64,000 nt of DNA from Adiantum capillus-veneris (GCA_014529385.2 CM043966.1:102745087-102809086); one strand, 5' to 3'. Counted from the stretch's first letter, positions 8,131-18,405 are shown. The notes: generated by a model from the letters alone, not told the origin. Program-made: numbers and translations.

Positions 8131-10350
8131 TTAAGTGTAAACTAGGACATAGTCCCCAACCTTAAACTCTTTAGTCCGCACATGCTTATCAAAAAATTCC
8201 TTTTGTCGCCTTTTTTGAGCGTAGATGGAAGCTACTGCTTTTAGGCGAAGCTCATCTAGCTTTTCCAGGTCATCTATTCTATCAGAGAGCTCGTGCCCTG
8301 TCCACTCTAGATCCTTAGCCACCCTTAAGGTTGAAATCAAGAATTCTATTGGCAAGATAGCATTTAGCCCAAAAACCATGTTATATGGGGTCGTTCCTAT
8401 GGATGTTTTATATGCTACCCTATATGCCCATAATGTTGAATGCAACTTTTGGTCCCAGTCAGTTCTCGACTCAGATACAATCTTCGTGAGGACCGTGCAT
8501 ATGGTTTTGTTTGTTGCTTCAGCTTGTCCGTTTGCTTGTGGATGATACGGGGCTGATTTCCTATGGATTACCATGAATTCATCTAGAAGGATCTCTATCA
8601 CTTCATTTATGAAATGTGTGCCTCGATCACTCACAATTTCTATTGGCAATCCATATCGTACAAAGACGTATTCATACAGAAATTGTGCCGTGGTCCTGGC
8701 ATCTGCTTTTTGAGTTGCCTTTGCTTCGACCCACTTTGTTAGATAGTCTGTAGCCACAATGATGTATTGTGCATGAGTCTTATATGCAGGAGGTGAAATG
8801 GGTCCGACATAATCAATCCCCCATTTTGCAAAAGCTCTTGCCCCCATCATTGGTCTAAGCGGCATATCATCTCTTTTAAGTGGTACTTTGGTCCGCTGAC
8901 AGTCATCACACCGTTTAACGTATTCCTCAGCGTCCATATGTAATGTTGGCCACCATATTCCTGCGGCTAAGACAAGTTTTGCTGTCTTATCACCTGAGAA
9001 ATGGCCTCCACCTACTCCTCCATGAGCTTGCTCTAGGATTATCACATACTCAGACTCTGATGCGCAAATCCTAAGCTGGTTGTCTTTACCTCTCTTATAG
9101 AGTTGATCTCCTATTAAAGCGTAATCTCTAGCTTCTGTCTCTACAGATTTCTGACGAGCTTTTGACGTTCCTTCTGGGAAAGTTCTATTTGTGAGATATT
9201 CAACAATATACTGACTCCATTCTGGAGCGATCATTATCTGATATAATGTTGAATACTCGGCTGGCGGTTTTGATGAACATACAATACATACAGTGACATA
9301 TTCATGTACGCTTTCTTTCATTCCTGGCCAATAGACTCCCAATTGTAACAAATTCCTATATGTGTTCCTTCTTGAACAATGAAATGCACATTCCTGAACA
9401 TGTGCTTCGCACAGATATATATTATATTCCTCAGGATTGATGCATAGTCGTAAAACATGATCATTTCCCAATTGATACAACCTTCCTGCAATCAATTGAA
9501 GATTCTTGGATTGCTGAATAGCAATATGTTTCAGGTTGTATTCTCTTCTATCGAACTCTCCTCCATAGGTTAATAGGTCAACGACATTTTGAGACCACTT
9601 AGGTATCATTTCTATGTTGAACAAGTACGCGTCTGGCATGTCGTCATCTACTCCTATAGGGTCTTCTCCATTCGTCAATCGCGAAAGATGATCAGCTCTA
9701 AGATGTGTTTTTCCTTTCTTTACTACTACCGTGAAGTCGAATTCCAGTAAGATAATGAACCATCTCACTATTCTCCCGGTATTGCATGGTTTATTCACTA
9801 GGTAGAGCAAGGCTTGGTGATCCGTAAAAAACACAAACTTGTTGGCTAGAAGATAATGCCGAAATTTCTTCACAGCATATATCATTCCTAATCCCTCTCG
9901 CTCTGTTGTGGTGTAATTCTTCTCTGCATGGTTGAGCTGTCGACTGGCGTAACAGATAGGAAAATCCATGTTTCCTTCTTCTGGCTGAGCCAGAATGCAT
10001 CCTATTGCATATGCAGAAGCATCTATGTGCACATGGAATATCTTCTCCCAATCTGGTGATTTCAAGACTGGAGCAGTAATGAGTGCCTCTTTCAATTTCT
10101 TGAATGATTCCTCACACTCCTCTGTCCATTCAAAGTTCACTATTAGCCTGTAAAGTGGTTGGCCTATTATAGCGTACATGTAAATGAATCGTCTATAATA
10201 TCCGCAATGTCCCATAAAGCTCTGTACTTGTTTCGCATTGGTTGGTCTAGGCATATCCACTATAACTTTTATCTTCTCTAAATCCGTGGATATTCCGTTT
10301 TGTGAGACAATATGTCCCAGAATTCTGCCTGTCGGACCATAAACACACAT
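8131..10350 (-). CDS. Pol, 3' part: RT thumb, RNase H and integrase with duplicated zinc-binding domain
   Basis: Residues 1-90 are the RT connection region. RNase H spans about 100-225, with acidic residues D110 and D177 in HVHIDAS and FTDHQ contexts. Two integrase zinc-binding domains follow in tandem: H317-H324-C355-C358 and H443-H450-C481-C484, with the same internal spacing (6, 30, 2) and similar flanks, 126 residues apart. The core has D513, D575 and E611, which fits D,D(35)E. The C-terminus continues in another frame at 8111. The upstream frame break is at about 10310-10325, where this ORF and the RT ORF overlap but neither alone spans the joint. RNase H removes the RNA template strand; integrase inserts the cDNA. 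Confidence 0.93.
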   Translation of the reverse strand: MCVYGPTGRILGHIVSQNGISTDLEKIKVIVDMPRPTNAKQVQSFMGHCGYYRRFIYMYAIIGQPLYRLIVNFEWTEECEESFKKLKEALITAPVLKSPDWEKIFHVHIDASAYAIGCILAQPEEGNMDFPICYASRQLNHAEKNYTTTEREGLGMIYAVKKFRHYLLANKFVFFTDHQALLYLVNKPCNTGRIVRWFIILLEFDFTVVVKKGKTHLRADHLSRLTNGEDPIGVDDDMPDAYLFNIEMIPKWSQNVVDLLTYGGEFDRREYNLKHIAIQQSKNLQLIAGRLYQLGNDHVLRLCINPEEYNIYLCEAHVQECAFHCSRRNTYRNLLQLGVYWPGMKESVHEYVTVCIVCSSKPPAEYSTLYQIMIAPEWSQYIVEYLTNRTFPEGTSKARQKSVETEARDYALIGDQLYKRGKDNQLRICASESEYVIILEQAHGGVGGGHFSGDKTAKLVLAAGIWWPTLHMDAEEYVKRCDDCQRTKVPLKRDDMPLRPMMGARAFAKWGIDYVGPISPPAYKTHAQYIIVATDYLTKWVEAKATQKADARTTAQFLYEYVFVRYGLPIEIVSDRGTHFINEVIEILLDEFMVIHRKSAPYHPQANGQAEATNKTICTVLTKIVSESRTDWDQKLHSTLWAYRVAYKTSIGTTPYNMVFGLNAILPIEFLISTLRVAKDLEWTGHELSDRIDDLEKLDELRLKAVASIYAQKRRQKEFFDKHVRTKEFKVGDYVLVYT

Positions 10351-10847
10351 TTCTCAGGATTGAGACAAATGCGATATGTCCTACATTTCTCAAATACTTT
10401 TCTTAGGTGTTCTAGATGCTCATCTCTCAGTAGAGAATGTACACATAAGTCATCCATGTATATTTCGAGAAACAACCTTAAGTATTCTTTGAAAGCATGC
10501 GTCATCAGCCTCTGGAAGGTTGCGGGAGCATTGGTTAGACCAAAAGGCATAACCCGATAAGCATAAATTCCCCACTCCGTTGCAAAAGCTGTTTTATGTT
10601 GATCTTCCAGTGCTATGGCTAGCTGGTTATATCCTGAAAAACCATCAAGAAAGGAGTATGCTGTTTTCCCTGATACACGCTCTAGAACATGATCAGTTAT
10701 CGGCAGGGGATAATTGTCCCTGATTGTTGCAGCATTCACTTTCTTTAAGTTGACACACACTCGGAGTTTTCCGTTCTTCTTAGGTACTACCACAATCGGA
10801 GATACCCAATCAGTGTGTTCAATCTCGTATATGAATTCAGCTTCCAT
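10278..10847 (-). CDS. Pol, reverse transcriptase core
   Basis: Contains the fingers and palm of a Ty3/gypsy RT: the WVSPIVVVPKKNGKLRVCV segment, the first catalytic Asp in FLDGFSGYNQ, MPFGLTNAPATFQ and the YMDD box. It copies element RNA into DNA. The ORF is open only from 10847. Upstream coding sequence is in another frame, with the break near 10862-10870; the downstream break is near 10310-10325. With near-identical LTRs, these breaks must be recent, or errors, or recoding sites. Confidence 0.93.
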   Translation of the reverse strand: MEAEFIYEIEHTDWVSPIVVVPKKNGKLRVCVNLKKVNAATIRDNYPLPITDHVLERVSGKTAYSFLDGFSGYNQLAIALEDQHKTAFATEWGIYAYRVMPFGLTNAPATFQRLMTHAFKEYLRLFLEIYMDDLCVHSLLRDEHLEHLRKVFEKCRTYRICLNPEKCVFMVRQAEFWDILSHKTEYPRI

Positions 10848-10855
10848 TAGCTTAT

Positions 10856-13800
10856 CTATCTCTCCTTGATTCGCTTAGCAAAAGTATCATTATATGTGTA
10901 TGGTCTCTGTCTGCTAGGCTTTGCGTCTTGTTTCAGTGGGATTGAGTGTTGGCATATCGATGGGTCAACTCCCTTTAAGTCCTTATAAGACCATGCAAAC
11001 ACATCCCTATACTCTCTGAGAAGACTCAAAAGTCTCTCTTCCTCGCTTGGAGACAAATCTGTGGCTATGTACACCGGTCTAGGCGTCTCACCTGGAGCTG
11101 CTAAATCAACTTTTTTTGCATCCTCCGGTCCGTCATAAGATTCGTTCTCCTTCCTCTCTCGAATAGGTGGGGTTAATATCACCTTCCTATCCTCTATTGT
11201 GAATTTCCTATAGTGAGAGGGAACATCCATGTTTTCCTTGATTTTGACGTTTTCGTCCTCTCCACTCTCAATTTCTGTTGTCCAAACTTCCTTCAGAGTT
11301 TTCTTGAGCTCTCTGTACTTGTTTCTACGTTCTAACTTGGACTCCGTGTATTCTCTGTTGCGCTTGTTCTTTTCTGATTTTTCTGTTTCAGTTTTCGTTC
11401 CATTATTTTGAACTTGATTTCTTGAGCCTCTTTTGTCTTTTCGTAAGCTCTTTTGATCACTGCCTCTCATTCTTCCAGAAATCTTATCCTTAACACAATC
11501 TTCAGCCTTTACTAGCATTAGGAATTGATTTTTTCCTCTTATTCTAGGCATCGGATTGGTTCTAACCCCTTTTGTTTTTTTCTTTGCTCTATAGTGTTTC
11601 TGGCGTTGTTTAGTTTGGTTCGGAAAATCATAAAATCGGACATCCGTTATAGTTTCTTCGTTTCCGCTTGAATTGTCCGTTGACTCGTTGTCTGCTTCAT
11701 TTCCCCACTCTGGATGATTGGGAATGTCGTGAAACACCTCTTCTTCATCTTCCTTTTCCAGTGTATCGTTCTTTTCAGTTTCTTTTTCGAGTACAGTTCT
11801 CAACATGAAATACGGAACCACGTCGTACCCGTCCTTGTCGCAAAATTTCGTTGTGGGACCATCCGGAATTGCACAAACATCTAGGGTTGCTAGAATGTGT
11901 GTCCATTCTAATGGTTCAAACGTGTCCTCTGGAAAGGGTTCTCCTACATAAGTTTCGTCTTCGATAGCCCTTTCTAAAACACATTCTTCTCGTTTCAGAC
12001 TTCCACATTTCGAAGCTCCACACATCCATAACTCCTTGGGTTTACCTAACCAAGCTGGAAATTCGGATCCCGCCAAAGTAGCTGAATCAAACTCCTCTAC
12101 CGGTGTTCGGTTCACATCTTTGTAGCTATGGTCTTTCAGGTTCACACGTGTAGTGGTTTCCATATTTCTCAAGTATATGTGATCGTAGCCCCAATCTTGG
12201 ACCATTTTCAACTGTCTCATGAATGGTCTTCCCAGTATGATATCATAGTTATTCTCCTTGCCAAAATCGACAATAGCAAAAGTATGTTCGTATTCAATGC
12301 CGCAAGAAGTCACTACAACTTTCTCTAATAACCCCATAGGTTTCTCCATGTGTCCATCTGCTAATTGGAGTTTCAACCTAGTCTTCCTTATTGCTGGTTT
12401 CCCCCATTTTTTCCAGATTTCTTTTGTAGCAATGGCTACCCCAGCTCCGCTGTCTAGTATTGCCATTGTGTTCACTCCTTGGAATTCAACTGGTAAGGTT
12501 GTATTCCCCTCTTCACCTTCGCAATACTCTCCGACCTTGTTTAAGGGTACAGGCTTAGCGTTCTTTTGTGGCTTGCTCAGCTCCTCAATGCTCTCTTGCA
12601 ATCTCGATGTTGGATCTTTTATCCCGAATTTCTCCAAGCATTTTCCTACAGTGGTCCACATATGTGGTCTTAGCCTCAAAAGCTCAGCTAGAGTGATAGT
12701 GCATGTCACTGGTGTTGACAAAATCTCTATCAATCCTTGCGAGTCCATGACTTTTTCTGATGAGATTTTTCGTGAGGGAAGTGCTCTAATCTCGGATTTT
12801 GCTTCATACTCTCCTAAGTATGAAGGTAAGGTTTTCAGTGAATGAGGTTTGCTCTCCATTGTTCTAACAGAGCCCCCATCTCCCCAGTAAGATTGCAGAT
12901 CCAAGTCCACTTGAGATCCTGCCTCAAATTCCACTATGGGAGGATTCCTGATGTCCTTTTCCCAATTTGTCTGATTAGCTTGGCAACTTAGCTCGTTTGC
13001 AAAGTTTGCCTCTCTCACTTGTTTCCAAAATTCATTGTAATCCTCATCTTTTCCGTAAATCCTCTGTATGACTGGATGAAAACTCTCTATCTCCTGATCG
13101 GTTGTGTTCAATACTATGCGGTCATCCTTTTGTGTATTTTCAGGCTTTTGTGCACTGGGAGTCTTTTCAGCTACCCGTGAAACGATAGTCTCTTGCTGAA
13201 TTGGGTTTTCCTTTCCACAATTCATTGTTTCTTTTGGTGGTTCTAATAAGGCTTGTGCAGTCTCGATCATTCTCTGGCACATTTCAAGTCTCTGCTTTTC
13301 CAATTCCGCGTTTGGGTATGTCATCCACCTCTGTTCTTGTGTTTGGTTGTTCTTTAACCTAGCTTCGTAAGCTCTCATCAGTGCGTCCAATGGTTCGTGT
13401 ACTTTGTCGACTAGCACTGATCCCCCTGAGCTTAAGCTCGTTGTTTCTTTGATACTCTTTTGTTTCGTTCTTTCCGGGCTCATCTCTCGTTTCCCGTTTT
13501 GACTCTCAAGTTTTTCTAATCTAGCTTTAGTTTGCTTTAGTTCCTCAGCTAGAATAGCGTCTTCACGTTCTTTTCTCAACTTCATGCGTGCTTTTCTAGC
13601 TTTCCATGTGTTTTTCTGACTCCGCGGTCCTTGACTAACCACTTCAGTCGCTAACTTTCCATTCTCAGGTTCTCTAGTGGTTTTCTTAGCTTGAGCTCTA
13701 GTAACAACTTGCGTTGGTATCAGAGTTTCATTTTCAGACCCACTGCTGGTAGGAATAGTTTCTAGCATATTCAATGTCGTCTTTTGCACTTTGTTTGGAT

Positions 13801-13891
13801 TCTTTGAACAATCCTCAATGAAGTGAGTAACCCCACACTCAGTGCAATAAGCGTTAATTCTAATGATTTCCGTATGTGGGCAAACATTCAT
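10856..13891 (-). CDS. Gag-pro: zinc knuckle, coiled coil, aspartic protease and start of RT
   Basis: The frame is open from about 13940, upstream of the listed ATG. Just upstream of it lies a first zinc knuckle and at residues 16-28 a second; both have the uncommon spacing C-x2-C-x3-H-x4-C. Residues about 95-135 are a charged coiled coil. The protease has catalytic DSGAG at 480-484 and ILGRPF at 552-557. Residues 700-900 are acidic then basic linker. The last about 80 residues begin the RT (FAWSYKDLKGVDP and PYTYN region). Retropepsin processes the polyprotein. At the 5' side the frame is separated from gag by a stop and a frame change around 13940-14083; a 61-codon ORF at 13891-14076 bridges the gap in another frame. 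Confidence 0.88.
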   Translation of the reverse strand: MNVCPHTEIIRINAYCTECGVTHFIEDCSKNPNKVQKTTLNMLETIPTSSGSENETLIPTQVVTRAQAKKTTREPENGKLATEVVSQGPRSQKNTWKARKARMKLRKEREDAILAEELKQTKARLEKLESQNGKREMSPERTKQKSIKETTSLSSGGSVLVDKVHEPLDALMRAYEARLKNNQTQEQRWMTYPNAELEKQRLEMCQRMIETAQALLEPPKETMNCGKENPIQQETIVSRVAEKTPSAQKPENTQKDDRIVLNTTDQEIESFHPVIQRIYGKDEDYNEFWKQVREANFANELSCQANQTNWEKDIRNPPIVEFEAGSQVDLDLQSYWGDGGSVRTMESKPHSLKTLPSYLGEYEAKSEIRALPSRKISSEKVMDSQGLIEILSTPVTCTITLAELLRLRPHMWTTVGKCLEKFGIKDPTSRLQESIEELSKPQKNAKPVPLNKVGEYCEGEEGNTTLPVEFQGVNTMAILDSGAGVAIATKEIWKKWGKPAIRKTRLKLQLADGHMEKPMGLLEKVVVTSCGIEYEHTFAIVDFGKENNYDIILGRPFMRQLKMVQDWGYDHIYLRNMETTTRVNLKDHSYKDVNRTPVEEFDSATLAGSEFPAWLGKPKELWMCGASKCGSLKREECVLERAIEDETYVGEPFPEDTFEPLEWTHILATLDVCAIPDGPTTKFCDKDGYDVVPYFMLRTVLEKETEKNDTLEKEDEEEVFHDIPNHPEWGNEADNESTDNSSGNEETITDVRFYDFPNQTKQRQKHYRAKKKTKGVRTNPMPRIRGKNQFLMLVKAEDCVKDKISGRMRGSDQKSLRKDKRGSRNQVQNNGTKTETEKSEKNKRNREYTESKLERRNKYRELKKTLKEVWTTEIESGEDENVKIKENMDVPSHYRKFTIEDRKVILTPPIRERKENESYDGPEDAKKVDLAAPGETPRPVYIATDLSPSEEERLLSLLREYRDVFAWSYKDLKGVDPSICQHSIPLKQDAKPSRQRPYTYNDTFAKRIKER

Positions 13892-14082
13892 CAGATGGTC
13901 ACCTCCACACTTGTAACAAGGGTCCTAGTGCTGGTCTTGGTCCCATTTGATTCGTCCTTTGTGGATAGGATGGTCTTTGTCCTGTTAACCCTCCATGAGC
14001 TATGAACATCAAGGTTCTTGCGTCCAATTGTATCTCTCTTCATCAGAAGCACTTGTAACTGTTGGTGTTCCAACATTCCCCA

Positions 14083-16344
14083 TCATGCCCCATGGTTCTG
14101 GTTGTTTTGGTTCTTCTGGTGGGTAATAACTGTCGGAGACATGTGTGCACCCGATTCTTCATAATAGGCTTGAACAGGCACTAAGGCTTGTTCTTCCTGA
14201 TTCTCTAAGGTTGGTGCATATCTAATGCCCACTGGTCTTGCTCCTGGTAAAGGTGGTTGTTGTCCCAATACCGGTTGCGGTCTTTCTATCCCCATAGGTC
14301 CTGGTACATTTCCCGTTGGGTATCGAGGTACTGGATGTATCTGAGGTGGTGCTAATTGAGCAGGAGGTGCATACTGGCGCTCCCTTACATACCCTTTGTT
14401 GTAATAACACTCCTCTGTTGGATGATTTGTCCATTTTTGTTCAATAGCACACCATTTCAGTGTTTTTGGCAATGGTTTTTGGTATGGTGCCATCCTTTTT
14501 AGAGCATCTTCTATCATTTGCTCTACATTTGGCATGGTTGTTGTTTGAACATTCTTTTTAGTGGTAGTCTCGCTCGCTACGGAGGAGGAGCTACTGGATG
14601 CAAAATCTGTATCCGCTGACACCTCTCCATAAACCGTACAGTTATCCACTAAGTACAATGCCTCTCTCGTTACTTGCTCGAAACTTGTACAAGCTTTCAA
14701 GTGCAAGTCCTTCTTGAGAGTGTCGTTCCTCAGTCCCTCAATAAAGAGAACAGATAGTCTGTCATCTTGTGGTCGTTCACGTACTGGACATCTCTCAATG
14801 TATTGTTTGAAGCGAAGTGAAGCTTCCTTCACTTTTTCGTGTTCTCTCTGTTTAAAAGCATATATTTGTGAGACCGTATTGTGCTTAATCCCTCGTTTTG
14901 AGAATTCCTCAGCAAACTCTCTTAGCAAATGGTCAATGTCATGGAATCCCCCAATGTTCATTGGTTGAAACCATGTCAATGCAGTACCTTCTAGAGTAAG
15001 ACCAAATCCCTCGTATTGTGTATGGAAATCTGTTATCTGCTCAGCTCTTAAGACTTGCTTAAAGAGTGACACATGTGCATACGGATCTCCTGAACCACCA
15101 TACTTCTTTGGCATACACTTGGCTACTTGAGATGGTCTCATACGTCTATGATCTGCTACCAATCTCATTGCTCCTGTGTCCCGGCTAAAGCTTTCTCTAG
15201 CATCATGGACTTCATGGGTTACCCTTGTCGGTTCCTCTGCCCTGAATCTACTACTGGGAGGTAAATGTGATGGTTCCGCTTCAAACCTTGGACCTGGAGT
15301 GGTATAGGTGGGGATTGGAACTGCACTACCTCGATTCGTCTCCATTGACTCTCTGGAATGTAATGATCCCATTGGTCCGAGCTTCGAGTCCCAAGGTTGA
15401 CTGAAAGAGTCAGCAACCTGAGTTCTTTGTCCTCCTGTTGTCATTGAGTTTTGCACTCCATTTGTTGGTGCTGGTCTATGTGAGCTAGAAGTAACATAAT
15501 ACTGATGTAGTGGTCCCCCAAAGTATGTATATCCTTCTAATTCTTTCTTGCCCATTGTTGAGTATTGCCTGCCATACTTATCGTAAGCGGCAATTTTCAC
15601 TTCCGATCCCTCTGTGTAGGTAAAGACATAGAGTCTTTTTTGGTCTGTCAACTCTCCGGTGTAGGGTTCTTCACATCTATAATAGAGATCTTGCTCCCCA
15701 TTATTATATTTGTACAGCCCCACATAGATGTTATCAGTGTTGATCCTTGTAGTTTCATTCTCTCTTCTTAACCTCGCATTAGGGAAGTTCATTATTGGTG
15801 CTTTCTCCTCGAGTTCTTCATCTATTTTGGCTTTGGTGCCCATCAATCCCCACTTGTCCACAATGTTAGGATTTAGGACTACCAAGTACATGGTACCCTC
15901 TTCATCTAGATATCTATCTCCGCTATAGCTCACAGGCACTAAGTCCTTGAACTCACTAGGTCTATCTTCTATCTTTACACAATAGCGGTCCATTCCATCT
16001 TTGTAGATCTTGGCACCTTGCTCATTGTCGTACTGGTATTTTATGAACAATAGCTTCATGGTGGCGGAAGGGTTTGATGATCCTGCTGCCATATTTTCTC
16101 TGTTGTTCATGTTCAAGTGTTCCAAGTTTTTGGTGAAAATCTCGTAAGATCTCTCCGAAGAAGTATCAGAAACACTTCCTTCAAAGATCGGCTCTAATGG
16201 TTGCACCCAACTTTGGTTTACACTTCCCTCGGTTGATATGACACTTGTTGGTTCCCCTTGTTTTGGTTGATTATTCCTGAGATTCCTGCCCGATCTCAAA
16301 TTCATCAATTCCCCTAAAGGACTGTAGCTTTTCCGTCTCGGCAA
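14083..16344 (-). CDS. Gag polyprotein with unusually long N-terminal region
   Basis: An intact 753-codon ORF. The retrotransposon gag core is at about residues 410-570, with the typical pattern of a Y/W-rich LEGTALTWF-type segment and helical blocks. Residues 100-290 are a separate, tyrosine-rich, possibly beta-rich region of unknown function. Residues 290-400 are disordered, Ser/Pro-rich. Residues 630-650 hold a Cys/His-containing motif (W-C-x(n)-H-P-T-E-E-C) and 660-740 are proline-rich. Gag forms the particle and packages element RNA. The start codon lies 130 bp downstream of the last palindrome of the leader array. No better upstream start is evident. Confidence 0.85.
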   Translation of the reverse strand: MPRRKSYSPLGELMNLRSGRNLRNNQPKQGEPTSVISTEGSVNQSWVQPLEPIFEGSVSDTSSERSYEIFTKNLEHLNMNNRENMAAGSSNPSATMKLLFIKYQYDNEQGAKIYKDGMDRYCVKIEDRPSEFKDLVPVSYSGDRYLDEEGTMYLVVLNPNIVDKWGLMGTKAKIDEELEEKAPIMNFPNARLRRENETTRINTDNIYVGLYKYNNGEQDLYYRCEEPYTGELTDQKRLYVFTYTEGSEVKIAAYDKYGRQYSTMGKKELEGYTYFGGPLHQYYVTSSSHRPAPTNGVQNSMTTGGQRTQVADSFSQPWDSKLGPMGSLHSRESMETNRGSAVPIPTYTTPGPRFEAEPSHLPPSSRFRAEEPTRVTHEVHDARESFSRDTGAMRLVADHRRMRPSQVAKCMPKKYGGSGDPYAHVSLFKQVLRAEQITDFHTQYEGFGLTLEGTALTWFQPMNIGGFHDIDHLLREFAEEFSKRGIKHNTVSQIYAFKQREHEKVKEASLRFKQYIERCPVRERPQDDRLSVLFIEGLRNDTLKKDLHLKACTSFEQVTREALYLVDNCTVYGEVSADTDFASSSSSSVASETTTKKNVQTTTMPNVEQMIEDALKRMAPYQKPLPKTLKWCAIEQKWTNHPTEECYYNKGYVRERQYAPPAQLAPPQIHPVPRYPTGNVPGPMGIERPQPVLGQQPPLPGARPVGIRYAPTLENQEEQALVPVQAYYEESGAHMSPTVITHQKNQNNQNHGA

Positions 16345-17712
16345 TTTGTTTTCCCCAAGTTTTTGTGGTCAGAATTGATCCAAACTGATTGATACTTGGT
16401 CAATTGTTTAATCTTGTCAGTGGACAACTTCTGTTTCATCAAGTGAGAATTTTGTTACTGTTATGCTGAAAAAGACATTATACGCGTATGATGTCTTTTT
16501 TCACAGATTTTGACTATTTTGGTTATGCTCACTCTCAGTGGCCCCTTTATGCTCTGTTCACTCACAAAATTCAGTTTGAACTCTGTTTGAGCAAGTTATG
16601 GCTAGTTCAGGCTTTTCTTGGCAATTTTCCGCTTTTGACTTGTTTTTTGGGTCAATTGTGATCCAAATGGGATGAAACTTGAAATATAACCTCTAGACAG
16701 CTATTACAATGGATCTGTGTTAGCAAAGTATCAAAATATGTCCAAAATTAGGTCAAAGACATCATACGCGTATGATGTCTTTTTCATCAATTTGGGTCCA
16801 AACTTGATATTTATGCTTTCAACAGTGTTTGTAACAATCTTGTCAGGTCAGATTTCAAAAATAAGTAGTGGATGTGCCAAAAGACATTATACGCGTATGA
16901 TGTCTTTTGTCCCAGATTTTGACTATTTTTGGTTTTAAGCCTTCTCCAATGTTTATAATTGAGTTTCAAGTGTTTTTGTCAGGTTTGAATGTAAAAACAA
17001 GATCTGAATCCAAAATTTCCTTTTCTTTGCGTTTCTTGGACTCCGACTTGTCTTTTTGGGTTTCTTTGAGTGTTAATGCTCTTGTTTTAAGTTGATCTTA
17101 GGGTAAAACCCCCCTTCTAAACACTCTGGCAATGTCAAATTTTCAATTTTAGTCTCTGTTTAGGTCCTAAGACATCATACGCGTATGATGTCTAAAGTTG
17201 CAGATTTTCAGTTTTTCAGCACAGAACTCTTCCAATAGCTCTTTTAAGTGCTCAGCAACAATCAGTTACACAGAAAATTTTTCTGAACTTTGTTTATTGC
17301 ATATTTCACTACCAAAGAGACTTTTTCAGTGATCTAACATGCAATCAAACACATCAAGCAAATAGAACACCAATTGATAGCTCTAGATCAGGATCAAATC
17401 AGGCCCTACCTAAGCTACTTCTAATCATAAAATGGATTTTTTGCAATTGAAAATATAAAGAGATTTACTACCACACAAGGAGTAGCAAATGCTTTTTATG
17501 TCAACAACCACTTAAACACCATCAAAAACAATCTAATCTAAGCTAAACTAAAATACTGTCAACACGGAAGACCCAGGAATACCCCACTTCCTAGTATCTC
17601 TCGAGACCTTCGGAGTCCACCACTCCTAGATCTTTTCTAACTAAAGTATACAAAGTAGTTTATACGACTCACCTCGTAGGATTAGTCTAAGGTCACCTAC
17701 TTAGGGCTCTCG
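16345..17712 (-). other. 5' leader of element 1
   Basis: Noncoding region between primer site and gag, 1.37 kb. It contains the leader palindrome array and several short repeated phrases shared with the 3' noncoding region at 3900-5100, for example GATCCAAATGGGATGAAACT at 16660 against a similar phrase at 4259. No ORF of note. Confidence 0.8.
16473..17193. repeat. Leader palindrome array: four copies of the 24-bp palindrome
   Basis: Copies at 16473-16496, 16757-16780, 16882-16905 and 17170-17193. The second and fourth are exact; the first and third have one C-to-T change in the left half (plus strand). Spacing is 284, 125 and 288 bp, close to the 283, 134, 285 spacing of the 3' array. The two arrays are therefore probably homologous. 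Confidence 0.95.
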
Positions 17713-17730
17713 TCCCCGGCAACGGCGCCA
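17713..17730 (-). promoter_or_regulatory. Primer binding site, complementary to tRNA-Asp 3' end
   Basis: Minus strand reads TGGCGCCGTTGCCGGGGA, two bases downstream of the 5' LTR. The plus strand matches the conserved 3' end of plant tRNA-Asp including CCA. It primes minus-strand DNA synthesis. Confidence 0.9.
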
Positions 17731-17732
17731 AA

Positions 17733-18356
17733 TGTTAAGGCGGTTACGCCGCTAGCGGAAGCTAAATAGCGAGAACTCAACCAACAACAGAATTTGTCAG
17801 ACGAGGACGAAGCTTGACCCGCAGGCGCATGGAAACAACTAGGTGGGTGTCAAATCACCTACTCGACCTTCTAATGACAATCACTACTAAGGAAATCAAA
17901 TCTAAGTTCTAAAACACGCAAGTGACTGAAATCCGTACTACGAACGAATGCTATACGAAACAGGATCTAGAATCATCGAATCGATCTCAAACTCAAGGGG
18001 AAGTCTATGCACTAGGTAAGAACAACACCCTAAAGATTTGAACTGTAAAATCAACCTATAATCACTCCGTGCGGTAAACGCGTATGAAGACAGGCCGAAA
18101 AATACAGGTGACCGAAACTTGACCCCGATGGTACTAATGTGTAGCTCTACTCGTTGTGGTTCTATAGATATGCTGCACACTCTATTCCGACACACGAAGT
18201 GGAAGAAAACTCACACCGAAGCTCGTAGGAACTTACCACACGTAGAAGCCGATAGCGCGCACTCTTGGTATCTGTGCGTAGCTCTCACCGTTGCTAACAC
18301 AATGGCGGTGTCGCTTCTCCAATGGCGGTCCCGTAGCTCGCGTAGCAAGGAGATAA

Positions 18357-18405
<49 letters not shown>

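Noticed and set aside
4074-17193. CRISPR-like array from the regularly spaced palindromes
   Set aside because: Spacing of 125-288 bp, plant context, no cas genes and a fully palindromic unit rule out a CRISPR array.
17713-17730. A tRNA-Asp gene
   Set aside because: Only the 3' end of the tRNA matches; no cloverleaf is present. It is a primer binding site.
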